Shown here: piece by piece, positions 52,438 to 60,851 of the stretch
Layout: each line of letters begins with the position of its first letter
How positions within the stretch are numbered: the first letter of the stretch is position 1
NCBI RefSeq assembly: GCF_003339815.1
Contig: NZ_PPTT01000021.1
Coordinates: forward strand, 1-64,000
DNA length: 64,000 bases
From: Eggerthella sinensis
GTDB taxonomy: Bacteria; Actinomycetota; Coriobacteriia; Coriobacteriales; Eggerthellaceae
Direction of reading: 5' to 3'
Notes under the pieces: model-generated
Told to the model about the DNA's origin: nothing
The model's input: only the letters and a program-made list of their open reading frames with translations
Database searches by the model: none
Translations under genes and position numbers: made by a program

Positions 52438-52539
52438 CGGGCCGTTCGCGCACCTCATCTTCGCGCGATCCCGCAGGCTTGCGTACCAAAGTACGCGACG
52501 CCTGCGCGATCCCACGAATCTGAGGCACGGGAACGGCCC
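52438..52539 (+). repeat. 102-bp long imperfect palindrome
   Basis: The ends are perfect 9-bp inverted arms (GGGCCGTTC at 52439-52447, complement at 52531-52539). Inside, CCTCA/TGAGG and a stem CGCAGGC...GCGTAC with loop CAAA pair as well, and GCGCGATCCC appears twice in direct orientation. It is a REP- or cruciform-like element between a binding-protein gene and its permease gene. Neither arm codes for anything I recognise. Confidence 0.55.
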
Positions 52540-52583
52540 TCGCTGACGTGTATCGAACCTGCGATGTTTGAGAAAGGCCGGAC

Positions 52584-53237
52584 ATGGAATTCGCAACCAT
52601 GATGGAGCTGTTGCTCTCGGGCTTGGCGTTCACCGTGCAGATATTCTTCATCACGCTCGTCGGCTCGTTGCCGCTGGGCGTGCTGGTGGCGTTCGGGCGC
52701 ATGAGCTCGTGCAAACCCGTCGCGCTCATCACGCGCTTCTACATCTCCGTCATGCGCGGCACGCCGCTCATGCTGCAGCTCATGGCGCTCATGTTCGGCC
52801 CGTACTACCTGTTCGGCCTGCAGCTGGGCAACGATTGGAAGTACGTCGCCTGCTCCATCGGCTTCATCATCAACTACGCGGCCTACTTCGGCGAAATCTA
52901 CCGCGGCGGCATCCAGTCCATCCCGCGCGGGCAGTACGAAGCCGCCGAGGTACTGGGCTACTCGCGCGCGCAGACGTTCATGAAAATCGTGCTGCCGCAG
53001 GTGGCCAAGCGCATCCTGCCGGCCATGAGCAACGAGATCATCACGCTGGTGAAGGACACGTCGCTCGCGTTCGTCCTGGGCATCATGGAGATGTTCAGCC
53101 AGGCCAAGGCCATCGCCGCCTCGCAGATCAGCCTGCTTCCCTACGTCATCGCGGGCGTGATTTACTGGCTGCTCAACTTCATCGTTGAAATCATCCTGAC
53201 GCGCATCGAAAAGCGCCTGAACTACTATCACGACTAG
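52584..53237 (+). CDS. Amino-acid ABC transporter permease
   Basis: This 217-residue protein with about five predicted membrane helices has the HisM/GlnP permease pattern: LAFTVQIFFITLVGSLPLGV, then YISVMRGTPLMLQL and the EAA loop QYEAAEVLGYSRAQTFMKIV. It moves the amino acid delivered by the preceding binding protein. It lies 10 bp before the ATPase gene. Confidence 0.92.
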   Translation: MEFATMMELLLSGLAFTVQIFFITLVGSLPLGVLVAFGRMSSCKPVALITRFYISVMRGTPLMLQLMALMFGPYYLFGLQLGNDWKYVACSIGFIINYAAYFGEIYRGGIQSIPRGQYEAAEVLGYSRAQTFMKIVLPQVAKRILPAMSNEIITLVKDTSLAFVLGIMEMFSQAKAIAASQISLLPYVIAGVIYWLLNFIVEIILTRIEKRLNYYHD

Positions 53238-53247
53238 AGGAGCCTCC

Positions 53248-54021
53248 ATGACGAACGAACGACCGGTGGTGTCGCTGGAACACGCGCGGAAAAGCTTCGG
53301 AGACACCCCGGTGCTCAAGGACATCTCGCTCACGGTGCGTCCCGGCGAAGTGGTGGCCGTCATCGGGCCGTCGGGTGGCGGCAAGTCGACGCTGTTGCGC
53401 TGCATGACGCTGCTCGAAACGCTCGACGCGGGGCGCCTCGCGTACGGCGACCTCGCGGTGGCCGAGAACGGCGCGGCGGGGGCGCAGTACGCGTCGAAGG
53501 CCGTGCTGAAAGAGGCGAAAACCCGCTTCGGCCTCGTGTTCCAGAACTTCAACCTGTTCCCGCACTACACGGTGATGAAGAACATCACCGACGCGCCGCT
53601 CCACGTGCAGAAGCGCCCGAAGGCCGAGGTGCTCGACCACGCGCGCAGCCTGATGGCGAAGATGGGCCTCGAGGGCAAGGAGGACATGGTGCCCTGCGAG
53701 CTGTCGGGCGGGCAGCAGCAGCGCGTGGCTATCGCCCGCGCGCTGGCGCTCAACCCCGACGTGCTGTTCTTCGACGAGCCAACGAGCGCGCTCGACCCGG
53801 AACTCACGAAGGACGTGCTCAAGGTGATCCGCGATCTGGCGGCCGAGCACATGACCATGGTGATCGTGACGCACGAGATGAGCTTCGCGCGCGACGTGGC
53901 CGACCACATCGTGTTCATGGACGGCGGCGTCATCGTGGAAGAGGGTGTGGCCGAGCAGCTTATTAACAACCCGCAGCACGAGCGCACCCAGGCCTTCTTG
54001 GCGAAGTACGAAGAGGGCTAA
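53248..54021 (+). CDS. Amino-acid ABC transporter ATP-binding protein
   Basis: This 257-residue ATPase has Walker A GPSGGGKSTLL, Q-loop FQNFNLFPHYTV, signature LSGGQQQRVAIARAL, Walker B VLFFDEPTSALD and the H-loop VTHEM. It belongs to the GlnQ/HisP group and completes the transporter encoded from 51557. Confidence 0.95.
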   Translation: MTNERPVVSLEHARKSFGDTPVLKDISLTVRPGEVVAVIGPSGGGKSTLLRCMTLLETLDAGRLAYGDLAVAENGAAGAQYASKAVLKEAKTRFGLVFQNFNLFPHYTVMKNITDAPLHVQKRPKAEVLDHARSLMAKMGLEGKEDMVPCELSGGQQQRVAIARALALNPDVLFFDEPTSALDPELTKDVLKVIRDLAAEHMTMVIVTHEMSFARDVADHIVFMDGGVIVEEGVAEQLINNPQHERTQAFLAKYEEG

Positions 54022-54050
54022 GCGCCGCGACGAGACGCGTCGCTGTTGAG

Positions 54051-54092
54051 GTCCTTCGACTCCGGCCTTGGGCCTCCGCTCGCTCAGACAGC
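54051..54092 (+). repeat. REP-like TCCTTCGACTC element
   Basis: GTCCTTCGACTC begins a fold-back element ending CGCTCGCTCAGAC, downstream of the transporter operon. A close relative, GGATCCTTCGACTC...TCGCTCAGGATGAC, lies at 62361-62396 after another operon. Both resemble widely dispersed intergenic repeats. Confidence 0.5.
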
Positions 54093-54109
54093 AGGGGGCG
54101 GCACTTTGC

Positions 54110-54115
54110 TATACT
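54110..54115 (+). promoter_or_regulatory. Predicted -10 element of the YbaK gene
   Basis: TATACT lies 36 bases before the start codon at 54151; it follows the REP-like repeat. No clear -35. Confidence 0.4.
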
Positions 54116-54150
54116 TGCTGCGAAGGAGCACGACGCGAAAGGTGGGCGAC

Positions 54151-54618
54151 ATGGCTATCGACAAGGTGAGGGCGCACCTGCGCGCGCTGGGTATGGAGGA
54201 GCGCGTGCTGGAGTTCGAGACGTCGAGCGCGACGGTGGAGCTTGCCGCGCAGGCGGTGGGGTGCGAGCCCGCGCGCATCGCGAAGACGCTGTCGTTTCAC
54301 GTGGGCGATCGCGTGGCGCTCGTGGTGGCCGCCGGCGACGCGCGCATCGACAATCCCAAGTACAAGGCCCGGTTCGGCTGCAAGGCGAAGATGCTCGCCG
54401 CCGACGAGGCCGAGCCCCTCGTCGGCCACGGCGTGGGCGGGGTCTGCCCGTTCGCGCTCAATGACGGCGTGGACGTGTTCTTGGACGAATCGCTGCGCCG
54501 GTTCGACGTCGTGTACCCGGCGGCCGGCAGCGCCGCGAGCGCGGTGCGCCTCACGCCTGACGAGCTGGAACGATGCGCCGAGCCCTGCACGTGGGTCGAC
54601 GTGTGCAAGGTTGTCTGA
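54151..54618 (+). CDS. YbaK/EbsC-family aminoacyl-tRNA deacylase
   Basis: This 155-residue protein has the YbaK fold pattern: AIDKVRAHLRALGMEERVLEF, then CEPARIAKTLSFHVGDRVALVVAAGDARIDNPKYKA (catalytic lysine region) and VCPFALNDGVDVFLDESLRRFDVVYPAAG. The family removes misattached amino acids from tRNA, mainly Cys-tRNA-Pro. I take the ATG at 54151 (AAAGGTGGG before it). The next gene shares its stop codon (TGATG). Confidence 0.9.
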   Translation: MAIDKVRAHLRALGMEERVLEFETSSATVELAAQAVGCEPARIAKTLSFHVGDRVALVVAAGDARIDNPKYKARFGCKAKMLAADEAEPLVGHGVGGVCPFALNDGVDVFLDESLRRFDVVYPAAGSAASAVRLTPDELERCAEPCTWVDVCKVV

Positions 54619-55334
54619 TGGTGGCCTTGCAGCCCGACGAGGGCACCGACGGCGCGGTGAAGTTCTACATCGTGCGCCATGGGCAGACGCTGTTCAATGT
54701 GATGGGGAAGGTACAGGGCTGGTGCGACACGCCGCTCACGGACGAGGGCGTACGCGGGGCGCAGGCGCTGGGGCGCGGGCTGACGGGCCTCGAGTTCGCG
54801 GCGGCGTACTCGAGCGACAGCGGGCGCGCCGTGCAGACCCTCGATGCGCTCCTCGACGCGCGGGAGCGGGAGATGCCCGGCATCGTGCAGCCGTCGTGGC
54901 GCGCGTCGGACGCGCGGCTGCGCGAGTGGTGCTACGGCGATTTGGAGGGCGAGCCGGGCGAGCGCCTGCACAAAACGCTCACGGCGGGGTTCGGCCGCGA
55001 GCTGCCCATGGAGGAGCTCAACCGTCGGCTGCCCGAGGTGGCCGACGTGCTGGCGAACGCCGACACGTCGGGCCGGGCGGAGCGCTTCGACGCCATCGAG
55101 GCGCGCTTGCGGCAGTTCTTCCTCGATGCGGGCCGCACCACGCGCGCCGCGGGCGGCGGCAACGTGCTGGTGGTGACGCACGCGTTCGTCGTGCGCTCCA
55201 TCGTGTACCTGCTCGACCCGTCGCGCGTGAACGACCCGCTGAAAATCCTCAATGCGAGCGTGACCGAGGTGGCCTTCGACGGCGAAGCGTTCTCGCTCGG
55301 GGCCGTCGGCTCCACCGCATGGCATCGCCCGTGA
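54618..55334 (+). CDS. Histidine phosphatase family protein
   Basis: This 238-residue protein has the phosphoglycerate-mutase-like RHG signature FYIVRHGQTLFN with catalytic His, then SSDSGRAVQTLDALL, EWCYGDLEGEPG and a second catalytic histidine in VVTHAFVVRSIVYLL. The substrate is unknown. Its ATG shares a base with the YbaK stop codon (TGATG). Confidence 0.9.
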   Translation: MVALQPDEGTDGAVKFYIVRHGQTLFNVMGKVQGWCDTPLTDEGVRGAQALGRGLTGLEFAAAYSSDSGRAVQTLDALLDAREREMPGIVQPSWRASDARLREWCYGDLEGEPGERLHKTLTAGFGRELPMEELNRRLPEVADVLANADTSGRAERFDAIEARLRQFFLDAGRTTRAAGGGNVLVVTHAFVVRSIVYLLDPSRVNDPLKILNASVTEVAFDGEAFSLGAVGSTAWHRP

Positions 55335-55349
55335 GCGGAAGGCTGCGGG

Positions 55350-56330
55350 CTACCAACGATCCCAGCTGATGATGCAGGCCGGGCCGTGCGGTCGCGGGTT
55401 GTCGTCCGAGGGCGCGTCGCGGTGCGCTCCGTGCCCGTGATGCGAGCAGTGCCGGTGGTGCGTTCCGCGTCCGTGCTTCGTCTCTTCTTGCTGGTCGTCG
55501 GCGGGTTGGGACGGGTCGGGAGAGCCGGGGCGCTCGTCTTCCTCGTCGAGCGGGTGCTTGCGTGAGCCCATGAGCCAGGTGGCGGCCACCATCTGCGCTG
55601 CGAGGGGCATGAAGCGCGTGGAGAACGCGCCCACCTTGTTGTACCAGCCGGTGACGGCGCAGCGCTCGCCGCGCATGAGCGCGCGGTAGGCGCGGATGGC
55701 CGTCTCATCGGCGTCCATGGCGAAGAACTTCCAGGCGGGGGCGTCCTCGATGCCGGCGTTGTGCGCGAAACCCGTGAGCGTGGCGCCGGGCAAGACGGCG
55801 GTGGCCGTGACGCCCGTGTGCTTGAGCTCGGAGGCGAGCGCGGTGGTGAACGACAGCACGAACGTTTTGGCCGCGCCGTACAGCGCGTTGTAGGGGCAGG
55901 GCACCTTCGCCATCATCGAGCTCATGTTGAGGATGCGTCCGCGCCCGCGTTCGAGCATGGGGTGCAGAAAGACGCTGGTGAGCTCCGTGAGGTTCACCAC
56001 GCACAGCTGCAGCATGGAGCGGATGTCGGAAATGCCGAGCTCCGAGAACTGCCCGGCGGGGCTGTAGCCCGCGTCGTTCACGAGGATGTCGATAGCGAGG
56101 TTGCGGTCGCGTACCGCCTCGAACAGCTTGCGGGCGGCGCCTTCGCGCGACAGGTCGCAGGGGATGGGCGTCACGTCGATGTCGAGGACGCGCAGCTCCT
56201 TCGCCTGCTGCTCGAGGGCGTCCTCGTCGCGGGCGACGGTGACGAGGTTGTAGCCGTCGCTGGCGAGCAGCAGGCACAGCGATGCCCCGATGCCGCTCGT
56301 CGCGCCGGTGACCAATGCGGTTTCAGCCAT
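55350..56330 (-). CDS. Short-chain dehydrogenase with a histidine-rich C-terminal tail
   Basis: This 326-residue SDR has the TGATSGIGASLCLLL cofactor motif, NDAGYSPAG, and the catalytic pattern NMSSMMAKVPCPYNALYGAAKTF with Ser, Tyr and Lys. The fold is complete by about residue 260. The last ~60 residues form an unusual charged tail containing THHRHCSHHGHGAHRD, which could bind metal. SDRs do not usually have it. I choose the ATG at 56330 (GAAAGGAGCG before it). Its 3' end faces the phosphatase gene. Confidence 0.88.
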   Translation of the reverse strand: MAETALVTGATSGIGASLCLLLASDGYNLVTVARDEDALEQQAKELRVLDIDVTPIPCDLSREGAARKLFEAVRDRNLAIDILVNDAGYSPAGQFSELGISDIRSMLQLCVVNLTELTSVFLHPMLERGRGRILNMSSMMAKVPCPYNALYGAAKTFVLSFTTALASELKHTGVTATAVLPGATLTGFAHNAGIEDAPAWKFFAMDADETAIRAYRALMRGERCAVTGWYNKVGAFSTRFMPLAAQMVAATWLMGSRKHPLDEEDERPGSPDPSQPADDQQEETKHGRGTHHRHCSHHGHGAHRDAPSDDNPRPHGPACIISWDRW

Positions 56331-56553
56331 GATGGCGCTCCTTTCGATGGGAGGGCGCAAGCGCCCGTGTGTTCTCCTGCATCATAGGAGCGCCGCCGCG
56401 CACCGCCGGGAGCGGTGTCCAGACTGTTGGAAAGGCGCGACCGGAACGCCACCGCGCCGCAAGACGGCGGGCTCCTCGGTGCGCGGTCGCGGGGGCGTTG
56501 GCCTCGCGTGCCGTCGCGGGTTCTTTCGCGTTGCAACGGTTGACGCGTTCTCG

Positions 56554-56704
56554 TGGCAAATTTTTTCGCGATTGCGGGCGAAGAACGGCGCGAGTCCCGC
56601 ACTCGCTTCGCGCGATCAGGCACGATGCGGGGCCACGCGCTTTCGCGGCCTCCTGTGGAGCTCGAAAGGCGCTTTCCGGGCCGCAATCGCGAAAAAATTT
56701 GCCA
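56554..56704 (+). repeat. 151-bp element with 24-bp perfect inverted ends (MITE-like)
   Basis: The left arm (56554-56577, starting TGGCAAATTTTTTCGCG) is complementary over 24 bases to the right arm (56681-56704). The 103-bp centre has no coding frame I trust. It sits in the 415-bp gap between the SDR and MFS genes. Size and arms fit a non-autonomous mobile element or a very large hairpin; no clear target-site duplication is visible. Confidence 0.55.
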
Positions 56705-56745
56705 TTGTTCGGCCGGATTCGGTGCAGAGGGGCGGAGCGATGCGA

Positions 56746-58074
56746 TTACTCGAGATTGGCGGCTTCTCCTTCGAGCGATGCGCAAGGGGAGGTCGGTTCG
56801 GTCGCGCCCGTGGCCGCGGGTGCCTTCGCGTCATCGAGGTTGCGCATGCCGCGCGCCACGAGGGCGAGGGCGGTGATGGCAATCCAGCACCCCACGAGCA
56901 CGACGGCCGCCGTGGAGGTTCCCAGCGTGTCAACCGCCACGGAGGTGGCGAACACGGCGATGGGCGCCGCCACGAGCAACAGCGAGTTCTGCGTGCCGAG
57001 CGCGCTGCCGCGCGACTCCTCGGGGATGCGGTCGAGCATGAAGAACCCGAGTAGTGCCGAGGCGGGCCCGGCGCTCACGCCCAGGATGAGCGCGCCCAGC
57101 ATGAGGAAGGGATAGGAGGGCAGCGCGCCCAAGATGGCCACGCCGATGAGCATGCCGAACAGCGAGAGCACGTACCACGAGCGGCGCGAGAGGCGCGGCG
57201 CGAGGGCGGCGTAGCCGAGTGAGCTCATCAGCAGGCCGAACGACATGACCGACAGCACGTATCCCAGAAGTTCCGGGTGGCCGTTCGCCGTGAAGTACAC
57301 GGGCAGCACGAGGCCCTGGAACGAGCCCATCACCATGACGATGCCGAAGGTGAGCAGCGTCGATGCCGTGAGGATGCCGTCGGTGCGGAACAGCACGCGC
57401 GTGCCGGTGCGCAGCGCGTCGAAGGCCGACGCGACGAACCCGCGCTGTCCGAGGTCGGAGGCGGCGACGTCGGCGGGGGCGGCGGTGCCCGTGCCGCGCA
57501 CCGCGCCCACCGAGCGGGGGATGGTGAGCGTGGCCAGCGCCGCGAGGAACGACAGCGCGGCGGTGAACCACAGCGACGGCACGCCGCCCACGGCGCCGAT
57601 GAAGAAGGCCGCAAGCGCGGGGCCGACGATGGTGGTGAGCGAGTCGAGCGACTGCGACAGCCCCATGAAACGCTGCAGGTCCACGTCGTCGCGCTCGGTG
57701 ACGGCGGGCAGCAGCGCGTCGCGCGCGGTCATGCCCGGAATGTCGCCCACGGCGCCCAGCAGGCCGAGCGCGACGAACCACCAGAAGTTCAATCCCCACA
57801 CCATGTCGACGATGGGGATGAGGGCGACGCTTCCGGCCGACACGAGGTCGGAGATGATGGAGATGGTGCGGCGGTTGAAGCGGTCGAGCGCCGCCCCGCC
57901 CACGATGCCGATGATCATCTGCGGGACGGCGCAGATGAGCGCGAGCGTGCCTGCGGCCAGCGCGTCGCCGGTGGTGGCGAGCAGGATGAGGGGCAGCGCG
58001 ATGCCGGCGATGGAGTTGCCGAGAAGCGACAATGCGTTCGATATGAGAAAGCGGATTGATATGCGGCCGTGCAT
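56746..58074 (-). CDS. MFS transporter
   Basis: This 442-residue protein has about twelve predicted membrane helices in two halves joined near residue 210 by a long loop, and resembles the MFS enterobactin-exporter-like (YfiS/MFS_3) group of drug or metabolite exporters, with SIRFLISNALSLLGNSIAGIA at the start. A MerR-type regulator gene lies directly upstream, and a MerR-type promoter precedes it, so it is likely a regulated efflux pump. The ATG follows GAAAGGA. Confidence 0.87.
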   Translation of the reverse strand: MHGRISIRFLISNALSLLGNSIAGIALPLILLATTGDALAAGTLALICAVPQMIIGIVGGAALDRFNRRTISIISDLVSAGSVALIPIVDMVWGLNFWWFVALGLLGAVGDIPGMTARDALLPAVTERDDVDLQRFMGLSQSLDSLTTIVGPALAAFFIGAVGGVPSLWFTAALSFLAALATLTIPRSVGAVRGTGTAAPADVAASDLGQRGFVASAFDALRTGTRVLFRTDGILTASTLLTFGIVMVMGSFQGLVLPVYFTANGHPELLGYVLSVMSFGLLMSSLGYAALAPRLSRRSWYVLSLFGMLIGVAILGALPSYPFLMLGALILGVSAGPASALLGFFMLDRIPEESRGSALGTQNSLLLVAAPIAVFATSVAVDTLGTSTAAVVLVGCWIAITALALVARGMRNLDDAKAPAATGATEPTSPCASLEGEAANLE

Positions 58075-58109
58075 GGAAGGGTCCTTTCTCGCTGATGTTG
58101 CTAGAAAGG

Positions 58110-58140
58110 AGTAAAAACTACGACGTTACGTCGGGGTCAA
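58110..58140 (-). promoter_or_regulatory. MerR-type promoter of the MFS gene
   Basis: On the minus strand, TTGACC (-35, 58135-58140) and TTTACT (-10, 58110-58115) are separated by exactly 19 bp, with the dyad CGACGT-T-ACGTCG (58121-58133) in the spacer. This long spacer with a central dyad is typical of MerR-activated promoters. The -35 overlaps the stop codon of the regulator gene. Confidence 0.7.
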
Positions 58141-58955
58141 GCGGTTTGTGAAGGATGTATGGAAGAGCCGCGCTCGAGTATGTACGCCTCGAGCGCTTCC
58201 TCGAGGCGATCCGTCGCGATGCGCTGAGCTTCATTGAGATTCTTATTCGTGATTTCGCGCATCAGGTCGTCGGCGACGCTGTCGTAGTCCTTGTCCCAGT
58301 TCGCAGGATCGAAGCAATCGATGAACGGGCCGAGCAATGCGAGCGCGGTCTCCACCGCCTGCTCGATCTCGTCCTGCGAGGCGTCGGCGGGCAGATCGTC
58401 GAAACGTGCCTGAACCGCACGGAGTTGGTGCACGGTGTCGCCATCGAACAAGGCCGTCAATACCCGTTCGAGCTCGTCGGTATCTTCCTCGGTGAACAGG
58501 TTCCCGGCAATGAGAAGGGCTTCGCGGTCGCTGTTCGTGATGGTTGAGCTGGGGAAAAGGACCTCGAACTGCTTCTTGATGCGTGCAAACCGCACCGGCA
58601 AATCAGGGTCGAACCGCTCCCGCTTGAGCAGCGCGATGGTGCGGCGCTGCTCTTCGAGGCGCTCGATCTGCAGCGCCAGCTCGCGGTCGAGTTCGTCGAG
58701 GGCGGCGTCGGCGTTCGGCCCCGACGAGTCTGACAGGTTGCGGTCCATCTCGTCGAGCACCTCGCCGATGCGCGACAGCGAGAATCCCAGCGTGGTCAGC
58801 CGTTTGATGCGCAGCAGGCGCACGAGATCGTCCACCTCGTATTCGCGGTAGCCGTTCGCGCCGCGCGGCGGCTCGGGCAAGAGCCCGATGGCGTGGTAAT
58901 GCCGCAGCGTGCGCACGGTAACGTCCGCCAGCTTCGCCACCTCGCTCGACTTCAT
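58137..58955 (-). CDS. MerR-family transcriptional regulator
   Basis: This 272-residue protein has the MerR winged-helix MKSSEVAKLADVTVRTLRHY and ANGYREYEVDDLVRLLRIKR, followed by a coiled-coil dimerisation helix and a large helical C-terminal part (about residues 120-270) resembling the TipAS-type effector region. It is divergent in size from simple metal sensors and probably senses a drug or metabolite for the downstream MFS exporter. Its 3' end overlaps the exporter's promoter. Confidence 0.88.
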   Translation of the reverse strand: MKSSEVAKLADVTVRTLRHYHAIGLLPEPPRGANGYREYEVDDLVRLLRIKRLTTLGFSLSRIGEVLDEMDRNLSDSSGPNADAALDELDRELALQIERLEEQRRTIALLKRERFDPDLPVRFARIKKQFEVLFPSSTITNSDREALLIAGNLFTEEDTDELERVLTALFDGDTVHQLRAVQARFDDLPADASQDEIEQAVETALALLGPFIDCFDPANWDKDYDSVADDLMREITNKNLNEAQRIATDRLEEALEAYILERGSSIHPSQTA

Positions 58956-58964
58956 GGCGGGCGC

Positions 58965-59630
58965 CTACTGGGGCAAGCGGCGCATGAGGCGCTCGACGAT
59001 GGGGAAGGCGTCGATGGAGCGGCGCTCCACCGTCTCGAAGCCGAAGTGGCCGTACAGCTGCTCGAGCCGGTCGGTGTAGCAATCGAGGTAGCAGCTCAGG
59101 CCGTGTTCGTCGGCGTACGCGAGGAACGGCGTGAACAGGCGGCGGAACGCGCCCGAGCCGCGCTTGTCGGGATCGACGCCGGCGGAGATGAAGTAGATGA
59201 AGTCCTCGTCGGGCGCCGTGCGCTCAAGCGGCCAGCTCGTGCTGGAGATGGGGTCCATGGCTTCGATGCGCGGTCCGAGCACCTCGATCTCCTCGTCGGT
59301 GAGCAGCTCGGCCAGCATGCTGCCCGAGTCCTCCTCGAGCTCGGTCCAGTCGACGTCGCCCAGCTCGCTGCGCAGGTAGGCGTTCGCGGCGCCCGCGTTG
59401 TCGGGCAGCGCGTACACGCAGCCGTAGGGCGCGGTGGCCTCGTAGTCGCAGCGGATGACGGCCTGGGTGATCTCGCGCTTGCGGTCGTCGCCGATGCCCA
59501 GCTCGTCGAGGGCTTCGAGCCAGGTGACGTACCACATCTCCTCGAGGAAGCACGTGCCCACCATGCGGCTGAGCGCGTCGATTTCCTCGGTTTGGTCGGG
59601 TGAAACGGTGATGAGTCCGGGCAGGTTCAT
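58965..59630 (-). CDS. GNAT-family acetyltransferase
   Basis: This 221-residue protein has a GNAT core in its C-terminal half: DFIYFISAGVDPDKRGSGAF carries the RGSGA-type acetyl-CoA loop, followed by CYLDCYTDRLEQLYGHFGFE. The N-terminal ~110 residues are an acidic helical region. Substrate unknown. It is followed within 10 bp by the MerR gene, so the GNAT, MerR and MFS genes may form a unit. The ATG at 59630 follows AAGGA. Confidence 0.82.
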   Translation of the reverse strand: MNLPGLITVSPDQTEEIDALSRMVGTCFLEEMWYVTWLEALDELGIGDDRKREITQAVIRCDYEATAPYGCVYALPDNAGAANAYLRSELGDVDWTELEEDSGSMLAELLTDEEIEVLGPRIEAMDPISSTSWPLERTAPDEDFIYFISAGVDPDKRGSGAFRRLFTPFLAYADEHGLSCYLDCYTDRLEQLYGHFGFETVERRSIDAFPIVERLMRRLPQ

Positions 59631-59798
59631 GAGGGGGTCCTTCTTCGGTTTGGTTTCGGTTCGTCTTCGATTCTCGCACGACCTCCCATCCTTGTCGAGC
59701 GCCCTCACGGTATGAGCCGATACTGAGACCAAGGCGCGGCCGTACTGCAATCCGGTCGCGCCGATCCGTCTATCCGCATCCCCCGAAGGAGACCGTCG

Positions 59799-60824
59799 AT
59801 GACCACAAAGGACTTTCTCGACACCAACGATTTCACGAAAGACCAGCTGCTCGACATGATCGAGCTTTCGCGCGTGCTCAAGCGCTGCGTGAAGGCCGGG
59901 TACTTCCCCGAGCTGCTGAAGCACAAGACGCTCGGCATGATCTTCCAGCAGGTTTCCACCCGCACGCGCCTGTCGTTCGAGGGCGCCATGGCCGACCTCG
60001 GCGGCAACGCGCAGTTCTACGCGCCGGGCTCCATCCAGCTGGGCGGCCACGAGACCATCGAGGACTCGGCCCGCGTCATGAGCCGTTTGCTGGACATCCT
60101 CGAAGCGCGCGTCGACCATCACGAGGATATCGTCGAGCTGGCGAAGTACGCCACCATCCCCGTGATCAACGGCATGTCCGACTACAACCATCCCACTCAG
60201 GAAATGGGCGACTTGCTCACCATGATCGAGCATCTGCCCGAAGGCAAGCGCATCGAGAACTGCAAGATGGTGTTCGTGGGCGACGCCACGCAGGTGTGCG
60301 TGTCCGAGATGTTCATCACGTCGAAGATGGGCATGACGTTCGTGCAGTACGGCCCGAAGGGCCACCAGATCGGCGAGGAGCTGCTGGACATCGGCCGCAA
60401 GAACTGCGAGGTGTCGGGCGGCAGCGTGAGCGTCACCGACGACCGCGAGGAAGCCATGAAGGACGCCGACTTCGTGTACACCGACGTGTGGTACGGCCTG
60501 TACGACAAGGAGTTGTCGAAGGACGAGCGCATGGCCATCTTCTACCCGACGTACCAGGTGACGAAGGAGCTCATGGACATGGCGAGCCCGGACGCGAAGT
60601 TCATGCACTGCCTGCCCGCCTCCCGCGGCGAGGAAGTGACCGACGAGGTCATCGACGGCCCGAAGTCCATCTGCTGGGACGAGGCCGAGAACCGCAAGCA
60701 CTCCATCCGCGGCTTGCTCGCGTGGTTCTGCGCCCAGGCCGAAATCGACGAGCCCGAAGCCGGCGAAGCCCACGACCAGCTCAACTTCCTGCTTGAAGGT
60801 ATCGGCAAGGCTCCGCTCAAATAA
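59799..60824 (+). CDS. ptcA: Putrescine carbamoyltransferase
   Basis: This 341-residue transcarbamylase cleaves N-carbamoylputrescine to putrescine and carbamoyl phosphate. Visible motifs are [10 protein letters not shown] (residues 53-62, carbamoyl phosphate), NHPTQEMGD and HCLPA (catalytic). The putrescine assignment, over ornithine, rests on the adjacent agmatine deiminase, antiporter and carbamate kinase genes and on the [10 protein letters not shown] segment resembling PTC. The ATG follows GAAGGAGA. It opens the pathway operon. Confidence 0.85.
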   Translation: MTTKDFLDTNDFTKDQLLDMIELSRVLKRCVKAGYFPELLKHKTLGMIFQQVSTRTRLSFEGAMADLGGNAQFYAPGSIQLGGHETIEDSARVMSRLLDILEARVDHHEDIVELAKYATIPVINGMSDYNHPTQEMGDLLTMIEHLPEGKRIENCKMVFVGDATQVCVSEMFITSKMGMTFVQYGPKGHQIGEELLDIGRKNCEVSGGSVSVTDDREEAMKDADFVYTDVWYGLYDKELSKDERMAIFYPTYQVTKELMDMASPDAKFMHCLPASRGEEVTDEVIDGPKSICWDEAENRKHSIRGLLAWFCAQAEIDEPEAGEAHDQLNFLLEGIGKAPLK

Positions 60825-60851
60825 GGCTCGCCTGATTGAAAGGGGCCTGGT

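Noticed and set aside
54294-54303. GTTTCACGTG half of a parS-like palindrome inside the YbaK gene
   Set aside because: The right half is GGGCG, not GAAAC, so it is a chance match within coding sequence.
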